Source: Ceraceosorus guamensis (lineage: Eukaryota > Basidiomycota > Exobasidiomycetes > Ceraceosorales > Ceraceosoraceae). Taken from it: a stretch of 64,000 bases of DNA. Positions within the stretch are counted from its first letter, which is position 1; every line of letters begins with the position of its first letter. Positions 22,801-33,701 of this stretch are shown one piece after another. Both the position numbers and the translations under genes were made by a program. The notes beneath the pieces were generated by a model. That model saw only the letters and a program-made list of their open reading frames with translations, was not told where the DNA came from and ran no database searches. The stretch covers positions 248,001-312,000 of the forward strand of contig NW_020290012.1 in the NCBI RefSeq assembly GCF_003144195.1, in the 5' to 3' direction.

Positions 22801-25800
22801 TCGTGTGTCTTGTCTAAGGGATGCATGTTGGCTGCAGCTGCCGTCACCCCGTCTACATTCAAAGCATTTGGTCCCTTTGAAGAGCCTCCGTAGCGCATGC
22901 AGCGATTGAACAGCTCCCGGATAAGCTCAGGCTTATCGTGCAAGCTGGGCTCCGCGATGACGTAGATGCCCGAAGCCTCGAATGTTCCTGTCAGAACCAA
23001 GAAGTAATCGGCATTGATCAAGGTCTGCATAAAAGTGTTGAGATCCATGCCATGTCCCGTACCGTTGCCAGACTGGGCCGATCTGGCATCGCTGTGGTGG
23101 GCCTCGTCGCCAGAAGCTCCCTCTAATGGAGATTGCAGGCTGTTGAGATCGTACTCGGCTGCGTTGTCGAGCCTGTTGCGGATGTCACGAGCAAATCCGA
23201 GCAATTTACGCGATCGAACGCGCACATTGTCGAAAACAAGATGAATCCATTTGACCTTTTCTTCTAGCGTCATCAGCACCTTGCCTCGGGTGGGTGCTCC
23301 AGCCGTGGCTGGGCCCCGCGGGTTGTGACCCGACGCCAATCCGCCTATCACGTCCGTGGGCGCACCAATCCTTGCGCCTCTTGTGAGACTGGGTGCCGCT
23401 AGCTCGCGCTCAATGTACGTCACGACTCGTGCAAAGAGCTGAGGTGTGAAGAGGCTGATCGTCAGCCGGCGCGATGAGAACGATGCAAAGGACTTTATAT
23501 TCTCACCTTGTTGACGACCCGGATCACACTCCTGGCGACGACAATGTCTCCTTGCTCGATCACCTCAGACGCATTGCTCAGGAAAACCCATTCGGGTTCC
23601 AAGATCTCCGTTTCTTTGAAGAAGACGGAGCCGCGCAGTTTGATGTTCAAAAGTCTAAAGAAGAACCTGAGCGCTTCTCTCATCAGCGCATCGTAGCCTT
23701 CCGCGATGCACGATGGTGGGTTCCATCCTCGCTGCGGCTCAGCTTCCGCTACGGCGCCGTATTGCAGCTTGACACGGCAACCGAGCGCGAGGCCGGCGCG
23801 AATGTCGTCGATCATCGAGTCGACGATGAGGATAGAAGGCTCGCGGATTTTGTAGCCGTTGACGAGACGCAGACGCAACGCGCTGTACACAAGCCGCGTC
23901 GGAAAGTTGATGAGTCTCAAGAGCATCGGCTCGAACGAAGGCAATCTGAGGCGGCCAAAGGTAGCGCTGTTGTCCAGGATGGAGCGCCGAGCTTTGACGA
24001 CGAAGACGTTGAGCTGTGCAAGTGTTCGCTTTTCAAATGTGGCCTGCAATGTGTCCTCCTTGACGAGCCTTTCGAGCAGGTTTTGGGGACCAAGCTCCAC
24101 CACCATATCGCTCGCAAAGCCGAGCTTCTTGCTCGCTCCTTGATCCGGCTTAGCTGCTTGCTCTGCGCTTTCTCGCACAGGGTAGCGCGTGGAGTCCCGC
24201 GGCTCTTCCAGCGACAAATCCTCCGTGTTTGTCCACCTCTGCAAAGTGGCCACCTGGTCTTCGATGCCGTTCCAGATGTTGTACCATGAATACAACGAAG
24301 CGAGTTTTCCCTGAACATCAGAAGCGCCCCATTCCGGCATCTCTTCAACCATTTTGTGTCTCGACGGAAATTGCTCTTCTGCGCTATCGACGCGGATCAG
24401 TAGGTCCTTGATCTCGGCGTACACTTTCTCCTGCGTGTCGCTAGCGCTTGCACTGCCGCGCGCTGATGCTCTTGCGTCGTGGCTGTCAGCCCCAAAAGTC
24501 GCGACGCTCGCGTTGTCGACTGAAGTCGCCTGACTGAGATCAGCATCCTTGTTCTCTTCCGCTTCGCTGATTTGCGAAGGCTCCCTGTATTCCCGAACGT
24601 CGCGTATCAAAGCCGTGACGACCTCCTTCCAGCCAGCTCTGAGGCGCTTCTCTTCCGCTTCTACCGCTCCTGCGTAGTATCCCCTGCCGCGGAGACTAGC
24701 ATGAATGTCGAGCCATCGCATGTACATCTGCTCCTGCCGAGTGTGGACCTTGACGTCGGCCGATGTGATGCGTTTCGTCTCGCTGCGCAAAACGTCAGAA
24801 GCGAGCACAGATTCCAGCATGGTCTGCCATTCCAGCCGGACCCGCGGTTCGATGGCAGCAGGAGAATGGAGATCTGCAAGTCGCAAGGTTCTGCAATTGT
24901 AAGAGACCCGCAGGCTACGTAGCGAACAACTTCATGAAAAGCACTTACCGGGCGGTGTTCCCAGTGGTGTGTTGACTTGGTCTGGCCATTGAGGTCCTGG
25001 CGTGAGCAAACCGCCTGCGGGCACTTCTGGCCCGCGAGCGTGCCAAGGAGCACGTCTTGGCACCGGGTATCCCGATCTCCTCTTTTGCTGCTCGAACACT
25101 GCAGCCGTTGCCGGTGTGCCCTCTGTGGGTCCGTCCACCCCAATCTTGTCGACACCTTCGCGTGCTGCTTCGGGTGCGTACACGGCCGCCTCTGGATCTA
25201 GACGCATCTTCCACTTCCAGTGAGCCAATGCTTGCGCATAATCTAAGCTTTCGGAATCTTCGCTGCTCTCGTATGAGTCCGAGCTGCTAGAAGCGCTCAA
25301 TATGCCTCTGTCTGAACGATGTGGTCTGGCGCGCACACGCCGAGCAGCGCGCCTCCTAGCTCGATCCGATCTAGCTCTTCGTGCCGCATCGATATCTCCG
25401 TACACGTCTCTTGAGCCGTTGCTAGCATTCGAACTTCCTCCTGCTGCACCAACATGACCTCTGGAAGAATCTTCGCCCAACTCCACGCCATCCTCATCCT
25501 CGTCGTCCACTACGAAATCGTCGCCCTCGTGGGCCAAGGCCGAAGAGTGTGGCCGTGCAGCTATCGCAGCGGCGACTGGTCGATCGGACGCATTTGGACT
25601 GCTGCTGCGCTCTTCAGCAGGTATAGATGCGAGTCGACTTTTGAAAGAGATGTGCCTCAAAGATGAGCTATCCTTGGGTACAGGTCGAGGTCCCACGCGC
25701 GAACCAACACCAGCCGCTGGCAATTTGCTGGCGGAGCCGGATGCAAAGGATGAAGATGCAGAGCCGCCTTTGGTGTCGGATGTCTGCATTGGCGAGAGAT

Positions 25801-26206
25801 TGGCAGAGCTCGCACTCGCGTCTTTCTGTCTGTTTGCGAGCGGTCGAGGTCCGGGTCTAGAGTTGTTGTTGTTGTGATTGTGATTGTTTGCCTCAGGTGG
25901 CGTGCGAGGCATATCAGAGTTGACCGCACCTTCGTCCGGCGCCTCGGTCGGATGTTGAATGGAAGGCCGTTGCAACGAGTCGAACTCGCTTGACAAGCCA
26001 CCCGATTCGAAGGCGCCGGGGATCGATCTCGAACCACCAGTCATCCTTTTTGTGTTGAAATCATCGTCCGAGCTTTCTTCTGCTTCTTCGTAGAGAGTCT
26101 CTTGCACGCTTCGCAGGCCACTGCGACGTGGTGATGGAGCATACTGAGAAGCGCTGACTGGCTGATCGTGCTGTCCAGCATCCTGCGAATCTTGCGAGTG
26201 CGACAT
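19874..26206 (-). CDS. Ssk2/Ssk22/Wis4-type MAP kinase kinase kinase of the HOG/SAPK pathway
   Basis: This kinase class phosphorylates the Pbs2-type MAPKK in osmotic and oxidative stress. The model is complement(join(19874..20409, 20490..21002, 21074..23438, 23507..24873, 24949..26206)), about 2012 residues. The first about 420 residues are low-complexity Ser-rich. The middle carries Ssk2-like blocks (VRLEWQTMLESVLASDVL, VVNKLFARVVTYIEREL). The kinase domain is at about 1535-1818: glycine loop IGAGTFGTVYSAV, lysine in MAVKEI (K1564), HRDIKPDN (D1659, created by splicing at 21074/21002), DFGAAK, GTPMYMSPEVI and DVWSLGC. All catalytic residues are present, so it should be active. The last intron (20410-20489) is inferred from a GTGAGT donor and matching phase; retaining it ends the protein at 20437 with a different tail. 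The ATG at 26206 is the first in the frame. Confidence 0.9.
20316..20341. repeat. 26-base perfect palindrome inside the kinase C-terminal exon
   Basis: The halves GGTGTGGCGGCCA and TGGCCGCCACACC are exact reverse complements with no spacer. It is GC-rich and lies in coding sequence (residues GVAAMAAT on the minus strand), so it could form a strong hairpin in the transcript or a cruciform in DNA. Confidence 0.85.
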
Positions 26207-26970
26207 TGCGTGCGCGTCGAAATTAATCAGGGCCCCAGCTCAACTTCACCTCCTCGCGCTTTGTGAATCGTCAGGATGCGTCAGCAAGGCGATGAGTCCA
26301 AGGGTGGCTTTTGCTTGCTAATCATATCACGCTTGCCGAGAGGCGAGAGTCGGACGATGACTTGATGGGAGGGAAGCGACGAGGATATGTACAAGCGAGG
26401 CTTGGAACGGCATCTAGAGAGTGGATGGGAGGCAGCAAGGTGGAAGCTGCCAGTCGGTGTGGAGCTTTCGCAGCATGTATAGTCCATCAGTGAATTGGGA
26501 GTTGCTCGCCTGTCTCCGGGGCATGCAGCGCGATCAAGGGTCTCACCGCCGCGGGCAGCAAGCAGCAGCCTATGCAGGCCAAAATAGCTCCGCGCGACCT
26601 CAACTTACGATCGCGCTCCTGCCTGCCATCGCCCTCACCTCGCGCGCACCGACGGCACCTCTGGCAGTGAATCACTGAATCTTACGGTGGCACCACGCAC
26701 GAATTCGGATCTTCTGATCCAGCGCCCAACTCAGAGACCCTCAACGCAGTAGCGGCAGACACAGTCTCGGCGAGCGTTCAAAGTTGCCACGATCCACTCT
26801 CTCGCTCAGGAACGTCCTGCATGTCTAAAGCAACCTGAACGGCAGGGTAAAAAGGTTTGACACGGGCATTCTAAAGCAGCGTGTTATTGTACATGATGGA
26901 GCACGAGCAGCTGCGCGTTTGACATGTTGCAAATGGCTGCAGGATAGGAACAGATAGGAGGGCGAGCATG

Positions 26971-27002
<32 letters not shown>

Positions 27003-27048
27003 CAGATCGCATCGCAAGTGTCTGGGCAACGCGCAACAAAAAGGTAAA
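26207..27048. other. Intergenic region upstream of the MAPKKK and downstream of the NT-C2 gene
   Basis: This 842-base spacer should hold the MAPKKK promoter and the 3' UTR of the neighbouring gene. I saw no coding exon. A GA-rich microsatellite lies at about 26968-27003. Confidence 0.5.
26968..27003. repeat. GA dinucleotide microsatellite
   Basis: A run of GAGA units interrupted once by GAAGAG sits about 45 bases beyond the stop codon of the NT-C2 gene, so it is probably in that gene's 3' UTR, where it would read as CT repeats. Confidence 0.85.
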
Positions 27049-30000
27049 TCAGGCATGCACAGCTTGTCGGGCAGCTTTCGGCGTCAAATCGTTGGCGCTT
27101 TCCAGATCAGAGTGCATCGCAGCGTCCATCACCTGCTCGACCGATGCATGCTGCTCATCCCCGTTCTGGATGGCAGAGGCGCGGCGACCTCCGCTGCCAT
27201 GATCGTCTCCTGCTGCTCCGACTTCAGTTGCAGCTCCCCGAGCTTGAGCTGGCGTTTGGCCCAAGGCAAAGTCCCGCGCGATCCTTGAATATTGCGGTGA
27301 GCCTTCAGGTGAGGACCATATCCACTGTCCAGACGAGTGACGATCAGACGAGCTGAAAGCTGGAGAGCACGGAGCGCATGCAGGCTTGAGAAGCGCGCCG
27401 CCCGGAAGGCATGTTGCTTGTAGGTTGCCCCAACCAGCCCCGTGGTAGCCCTTTCGAGCCGCCTCGTCCGGCGATATGCCGACAGCGCCACGCAGCACCC
27501 TCGCTCTTGGCTTTTGTTGTGGCAGCTTGGCCGGGCTCGGCTTGTTCCAGCCATGCGCACCCTCGTGCGATTCAAGAGCCTCGCCAGCTTTCTTCCCAGA
27601 GCCTGCCATATCCTCCCTGGACACTCCTTGAGCCGCAGAAAGCGTTTGCTCCATCGTCTCGCCTTGCGCTTCCTGATTACTGAGTAGCTTAGTCCCACCC
27701 ACGATTCCTGCATCACTCGCGCGGTCCGTTGTGAACACATCATCACCCTTCTTGATGGCCCCTTTGTTGCGTTGGGACTGCGCGGTGGTCGAGCCGGAGA
27801 ATTGCCTGTCTCGCTCTCGCGAAGGAGAAATGGATCGTGGGCTAGCCGTCACCTCGCGATCTTTGACCACAGCAGGTGCCTGCGGAAAGACGGGACTTGT
27901 GCGATGGCTCTCTCGAACGTCACTGTCAGTCGAGCCAGACCCTTTTGCATTAGGCTCTGTAAAGCTGTTGGTATCCCAGTGTACAGAATGCGGTCTCGAT
28001 GAACCGCGTTTCGACTGTCCGTCGGTGTATTCGCTGCTTGTCGTGCTTGTGCTGTTTCGCTTTTGCAAACCTGTTGCACCACCAGCTGCGGCCGCTCGAG
28101 AGCCTTTGCGCGAGCGCGGATCCGTACTTAGTATAGGTCGCACAGAAGACAAGCTTGACCCGGAGCCTTGCGACGTGACGCCCGAGTCTTTGGAATCGGG
28201 TTTGGCAGCAATTTGGGATTCTTTCGCGCCCGCAGGTTTTGTCGTAGGGGCAGAGGAATCCTCATCAGCGCTAATGATGGTTGTCAAGCGGTTCGCCAAG
28301 GTCTCGTCAGCCCCGTAATGGCTTCCTTGCGTGACAGTCTCCGCTGGTGATGCGAGCGCCGTGGGGATACTACGGTATCCTTGCGCCTCGGTACTGTCTA
28401 CTGGAGATTGAGCGGGAGATATCGCGTCGTAATGCTCTGGCTTTGGCGCTCCGGCCATGGCCCTAAGATCTTCCGCATCGCGTTCCTTCTCTTCCGCTGC
28501 CCGCCGCTCGCTTGCCCGCGTGGATCCATCGCCGCTTCGACCTTGCTTCGAGGACGGCGTCTTGGCGCCTGCGCGACCCCCAGAATCTCGTTGGACTTTG
28601 TCCGCACGGCTGACGGTCGATTGAAGCATGAGCACTGCGTTGCTAGCAGGACCAGGGTGACTAAGGAAAAGGAGCACAAGAGGATCAGCAAGAGTGCTTG
28701 TCTCTTTCTGAGTATTCAGTGGGGCTCACAAGATAGCATCGATGACCTCCTCGGGTGGTCTGTCGTGATGCGCAGCCCCCGCGAAAGAGAACGCAAGACG
28801 GCCAGCACCAGCGCCAGAAACTTTGGAAGCACGCGCGAGCTCTTTGGCAGAAAGCTCCGTTGTGAGATTCGATGCTGGAATGCGTGCATGCCGGGCCACA
28901 CTTGAGGGGGACCAAGAAGAAAGGGCAGCATTCGGCAGCGAAACGTTGCTACTAGCTGCGGTGTTGTGACCAGACTGGTGGCCGCCGGCACCATCGGAGC
29001 TAGAGTCGGTATTGTTGCCAAGGCTGGCAGCTGCACCATCTAGCAGACTTCCGAGACCTCCGACGGGCAGGCCTACCCGTATAGAGGGTACCGCAAAATC
29101 GGGCAATCCGCCAACGTACGCCATCTCGATCGTCAGCTTGAGAGTAGCATTCGTCCGGCTTTCCGAGAGCAAGTATCTTCGAGTTTCCGATCGGTACGGG
29201 GCGACGTGGCCACCATGACCATGACCATGCTGGTGTTGGTGGTGATGTGCGTGATGGTGCGGATGGTGATGGTGATGGTGGTGATGGTGGTGGTGCTTGG
29301 GGACTGTCGGTGCATACTCTGCGAGATTGATGACAACAAACCCCAAGCGATGAAGTGTTTCGCCGTGATTACTCGAGGCGTCAGTGCTTACATCCTGTAA
29401 GGAAAGCACATTGAGATGAGCGGTGTCTCAAAGCTTGGAATACACTCCGCGCCTAGCATTCGAAACTTGGGCGCCTGAACATCTTTGCTGTCAAACCACT
29501 CACCGTTTTGACGCTGATGCGAAGCTCACTGGAAGCGAGTAGGCCGACAGAAGCATCATGTCCTTCTGGCGCACCTTGATTGGTACGCAGACTTCGGGAG
29601 CTATGGCTCTTGTGGAGGCGACCATTGCTCTTTGCTGGCTCCCCATACGGCGACAGATGCGTGCTAAACCCTTCCTTCGAGGTTCCGGCACTGGCCGGCG
29701 GGTAGTTTGCGCTAGAGGTAGAGCCACCAGAAGCGTTGCGTGGCTTCTCCACAGTCATGCGCAGCCCCGTCTCTACTACTCTCTCCCAAGAGGCACAATG
29801 ATCGCGCACTCTCGTAAAATGCGTCTCTCCCCTCGGCTCGGAAATTTGCATCTCAGTGGCTGCGGAGCTGCTCTTAGCAGCGAGAGATGCTGCAGGTGCC
29901 TGCTTGGGCGAATCCTCGGGTCTGCTTCTGGACGTGTGTCGATCCGAGCTGTCTCGCGGACTGCTGCCGTGGCGAGGAGAGTCACTGTAAAGACTGGCGT

Positions 30001-30490
30001 ACGCCGAGGCTGGAGAGTTGGCATCCGCTGCAGGTGAATGTCTCGCGCTGGAATCAGCCGACCGTTTGCCTGGCAGCACTTTGGATAGGAAGCCCTTGGA
30101 AGACGTAGCCGCTTCTGTCCGACTACCAAACGCCTCTGCGTGGCCTCGAAGTCCAGCATTGGTGCTCGCAGCATCGAGGGTAGGATCATCTTCCTCAGCT
30201 GTGCTTTCTCGGTGGTGAGTCCCTTTGGATGCAGCGTCGTCTTCCTCTACCTCTTCGGCGGCGCTTTTGACCTTGCCTTTCCCTTTGCTATTGGCGTGTG
30301 TGTTGAGTTGGGGTAGATGATGCGCACCTGGGATGTGCGGACCTCCACCATGTGCGTTCCGAATTTTCCATCTGGCCTGAAAGTTGCCGCTGACGAGAGG
30401 CACGTTGCTGAGCTCATGGATAGTCACGCGAAGCTGGAAGTAGGCGTGCCGTTGCTGGCCAAAATGGAAGGGCGATAGTAGAGATGTCAT
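27049..30490 (-). CDS. NT-C2 (EEIG1/EHBP1-type N-terminal C2) domain protein with a poly-histidine insertion
   Basis: NT-C2 proteins are usually membrane-linked adaptors in endocytosis or organelle positioning; in fungi their roles are little known. The model is complement(join(27049..28660, 28730..29394, 29504..30490)), 1087 residues, starting at the ATG at 30490 because the upstream extension has only a non-ATG start. Domain pieces are AYFQLRVTIHELSNVPL and QARWKIRNA (residues about 16-46), THFTRVRDHCASWE, LGFVVINLAEYA and RRYLLSESRTNATLKLTIEM. The domain is interrupted twice: by about 200 low-complexity residues after the first strands and by a His-rich run at residues 363-392. The C-terminal two-thirds is Ser/Thr/Gly-rich and looks disordered, with a conserved-looking IFHPGPASNAVLMLQSTVSR at the last junction. 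It is transcribed away from INO1. Confidence 0.8.
29206..29295 (-). repeat. Histidine-codon repeat (22 His in 30 residues) in the NT-C2 gene
   Basis: On the minus strand this reads eleven His, Pro, three His, Ala, three His and then a QHQHGHGHGGH tail. At DNA level it is a CAC/CAT repeat. It lies between two strands of the NT-C2 domain, so it is probably a surface loop. Confidence 0.9.
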
Positions 30491-31714
30491 CTTGCCCACT
30501 TTCTCATCGCTGGCGGCGTCTGCAGATGGCCGCCGCAGTCTGCTGCCTCTATCTAGAGTCAAGGGATGTTGCTGCGAACTGCAATAGAGATGCTGCTGTT
30601 CGGCGCGGGAGATTTAGTCTACGAAGATGGTGATGTGAATCATGGTGACTTCAAGTCGGGGCAATGGTGGGTCCGAAGAGCACAACAGCATGACTGTGCG
30701 ACTGATGGTCAGATCGGAATGGAGATGGGAAAGATGCCTCGTCTTGCTTTGCTGTTCCCTTTGCAGTAGCGTACCGCACCCTGACACCAACCAAGCAAGG
30801 CCGTTCGTGGATTCGTGATTCACGATTGATCGATGCAGCATCGGAGTGCACGGCAGCAGGCAAGCCACACACACAAGCACTGTACACAGCTAGCAGATAC
30901 AAGTAAGTAGGTACACGGGCAGCGAGGGCGCGATCGACCTGCTGCTGCTGCTGAGATACATGTAACGCAGGTCCCGCGTGCGCGTGTCATGCGCGCATGT
31001 CATCCCCGCGACGCGCACTCGATCGTGCTGACGTGCTTACCGTACTTCACCCCCTCCACACAGCCTCGATCTGAAGTTACTGTAGGACCCTCGACCGTCG
31101 GCTCGTAGCATCCGCTCGATGCCTTGCCTTCCTATTGAGTTGCAGCTCGGCGTTTGGGTGGACTTGGAAGTCAGCTGACGAGAGTGCATGGGGCTGCAAG
31201 TCCCGTCGTTCTTCCCGTGGCACCCTCCCGCAACTGCATGATAGCCGAGGTGCACGTCGTTGCAGTAACATCAATCACGAATCATTGAAAATGTTGACGT
31301 TTGTATCGGAACCCGGAGCCCGCTTGACGTTCAGCATATGATGATTCGATATCCAAGCATTTTGATTTACGATTGGAGTAGCCCGCTTTTGACTCCAGTC
31401 CAACGATGTCACATCAGGCTTCTACAAGTCTCATCCACGTCTCAACATGGCGTTCGTGCCTGGCGTCCACTTCCCCGCCTGCGGTCATGAGATTGCCCTC
31501 TGGCTTGCTGCCATGAGTGGACAGCAACGTGAGGGATCATCGATGCTCTCCTGATTTGTCAATTGAATGTCAGGCGGCAGACAGACGCCAGAGCACTCGA
31601 TACTCGTCAGGTATGTTCCGGATGGGCCAGGTGTTGATGTGTTCAGGGTGCTCAGAGGCCATGCAAGTCGCAGCATCACCGAAAAGGAAAGCAAGCAATG
31701 CTGGATGGACAAGA

Positions 31715-31807
31715 AAGTCGAGTCTCGAGTCTTGGGTCAAAGTCAAGTCGTGAAGAAGGGTCCAGAGTCGTGAGTCTTGAGTCTTTGAGATCAAGAGTCT
31801 TGAGTGG
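31715..31807. repeat. Cluster of degenerate AGTCTTGAGT / AGTCGTGAGT words
   Basis: Within 93 bases, GAGTC, AGTCTTGAGT and AGTCGTGA occur repeatedly and imperfectly. Similar isolated words appear in other spacers of this window (for example near 14680, 17700, 32390, 48270 and 63365). It looks like a decayed short-period tandem repeat rather than a mobile element. Confidence 0.7.
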
Positions 31808-33229
31808 ATCGAGATTCTACATCACGTGCGCTCGGGAGTTGCAGCGTGCGCTTTTCGTACGAGAGAGCCCTATGCTGAAAGCCACACCAGCGACAGCCGC
31901 GAGGGTTGGGGGTGGGGGGACTAAAGCACGCATGATGCAGCTCGGAGGACACCTCCGAGCGCTTTCGACTGCAGCAGACTGCATGCAGGCCCCATGAGAT
32001 CTGCTTCTTGTGCAGCTTTCTGCTGTCAAGCAGTGCAGTATGGAGAAAGCTTGCCGCCTGTCTACAGTCATGAGTAGCGTGGCAAGAGAGCTCTCCGCAA
32101 TTGTGAAAGGATGAATTGCTGAGGGGGCGGCTTGAGGAAGAGGCGCTTAAGCAGCACCAGCAGCAGCTGTATGCGCACAGCCTTGCTGCGAGAGAAGACT
32201 GCTTTGCAGCCTGCAGCTCCTGCTTCAAACGCATGTTGCTGATCCTGCATGCACACTTTCATTCACATTTTTGGGAGCGCGCGCGATGAAAGCCACGCCA
32301 CGCCGAACAAGGATGGTGCTGCAACTTTGTGATTTCTAGCTGTTGTTGCTGTGTTTCTGTCAAAATTGCTGGCGGGGCTCAAGTCCCAGTCGCGTGAGTT
32401 GACAGCGGCAGCCTCTTTGACTCGGTGACTCAACGCTCCAAATTGACTCAAGTCCACGAGTGTCACCCGTGACTAAATGGGTGTCAAAAGGTGAATCGAT
32501 CACCGATGGCTATGGTACGAACGCTGCATGCATGCTTGCTACCTTTGTGAGCAAAATGTCGCCCATCCAAGTCGATGCCATCGATGAGCGCCGTCGCCGT
32601 GAGAAAGCCCGACAGTCGTGATTACAAGTCAAGAGTTGTGCGCTTTGTCATGGCCGAGGTGCAACTCCCGAGGTACGGTATACGCATCGCTTCAACTGGG
32701 TCGGCGGATGGTCACGCGATAAGGATCGCAAGCGCAGCTGTTGTACTCACGACTGTACCAGCTAGGCAGGGGACGCAACACAACAAGATCTCACGCTGGC
32801 GGAATGCCCGAAGTGGGTGCGCGAGCGAGTAGAGTACAGCTCCGGTGCAGAAGAGCAGAGCCTAGGCTGGACCTCTTCGCTATACCTTATACTGCACCCA
32901 AATTCTGTATGGAGGGACAGGAACGGCGCCACGGCAGAGCAGGCTGGTGATGTTGCATATATGCTGCAGCATGCTGCATGGAGGGGGGAGCGTAGTTGAG
33001 CGCGTGCATGCTGCGCGTGCATCTGCTCCGCGTGCACCGATCTTTCGCCGGTAAAGTGCCACGCTCGATCAGCAGCAGTCACAATTCTGCTCGTCCCGAC
33101 AACCCAGCACAACAACAGTCAGACGAGATGCTGCGATCTTCGCGCCGAGAAGGGCTGGTCAAGAGTGCCCCACCGCCTTTCCGTGAAAATCCTTCCGCCC
33201 GGTGCTTGCTCGACTGGCTTGGGGCAGAA

Positions 33230-33240
33230 GAGATAAAAGG
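33230..33240 (+). promoter_or_regulatory. TATA-like element of INO1
   Basis: GATAAAAGG sits here, about 460 bases before the INO1 ATG. It is followed at a suitable distance by a CT-rich segment that could contain the transcription start. It was assigned by resemblance to TATAAA-type elements only. Confidence 0.35.
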
Positions 33241-33438
33241 CAGATTCGTAGCTCACAATGCCTGATCCTCTCTACCATCAGCCTCACCAATCAAACACTT
33301 GAATCGCTCTGCCAAGGTCTCACCCTTCGTCTAACCTCCAACACACAATCAAGCCCACTCACAGTAGCCCATCTGCTCTCGGGTCACTAGAGAGTAAGCC
33401 ACTGCCCAACATCTTTGCCAACTCTTTGTGCTCCTGCC

Positions 33439-33590
33439 GTGAGTATCTTGCCTGTGACCAAAATCGCTCAGATGGCGTCGCCAGCATTGCCGCTCCGTCT
33501 TGTGTCGTCGAGCCATGTTCGACGCAAAGGCAAGCGCCAGCTTATTTGGATCCACACGAGCTTACACATTCTTTTGCTGGCTTTCCTCAG
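33439..33590 (+). other. Possible intron in the INO1 5' leader
   Basis: A consensus donor (GTGAGTAT) at 33439 and a pyrimidine-rich acceptor ending TTTCCTCAG at 33590 frame a 152-base candidate intron about 110 bases before the start codon. Transcript data are needed to confirm it. Confidence 0.35.
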
Positions 33591-33701
33591 ACAACACCCA
33601 CCGTGGCAACAAGCACTCGTGCCCTGCGCCGCTAGAATCAAAGTAATTTGACAAATCCCGAAACAAACTCTTCCAACTTTCTCAAATCTCAAGTCATCAC
33701 G

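Larger units (their letters stand above)
30491..33701. other. Long divergent gene-free region upstream of INO1 and the NT-C2 gene
   Basis: These 3.2 kb hold no exon I can support; all open frames are short with no recognisable protein. Content includes ATTCGTGATTCACGATT at 30811-30827, a related TCAATCACGAATCATT at 31271-31286, a dense cluster of AGTCTTGAGT/AGTCGTGAGT words at 31715-31807, further GACTCA/GTGACT words at 32380-32475, the palindrome GCATATATGC at 32955-32964, and several CTGCAGCATGC-type words. The right end from about 33230 carries a likely INO1 core promoter and leader. Confidence 0.5.

Noticed and set aside
30491-30562. Longer N-terminus for the NT-C2 protein
   Set aside because: It would need a TTG start; the ATG at 30490 sits just before the first domain strand.
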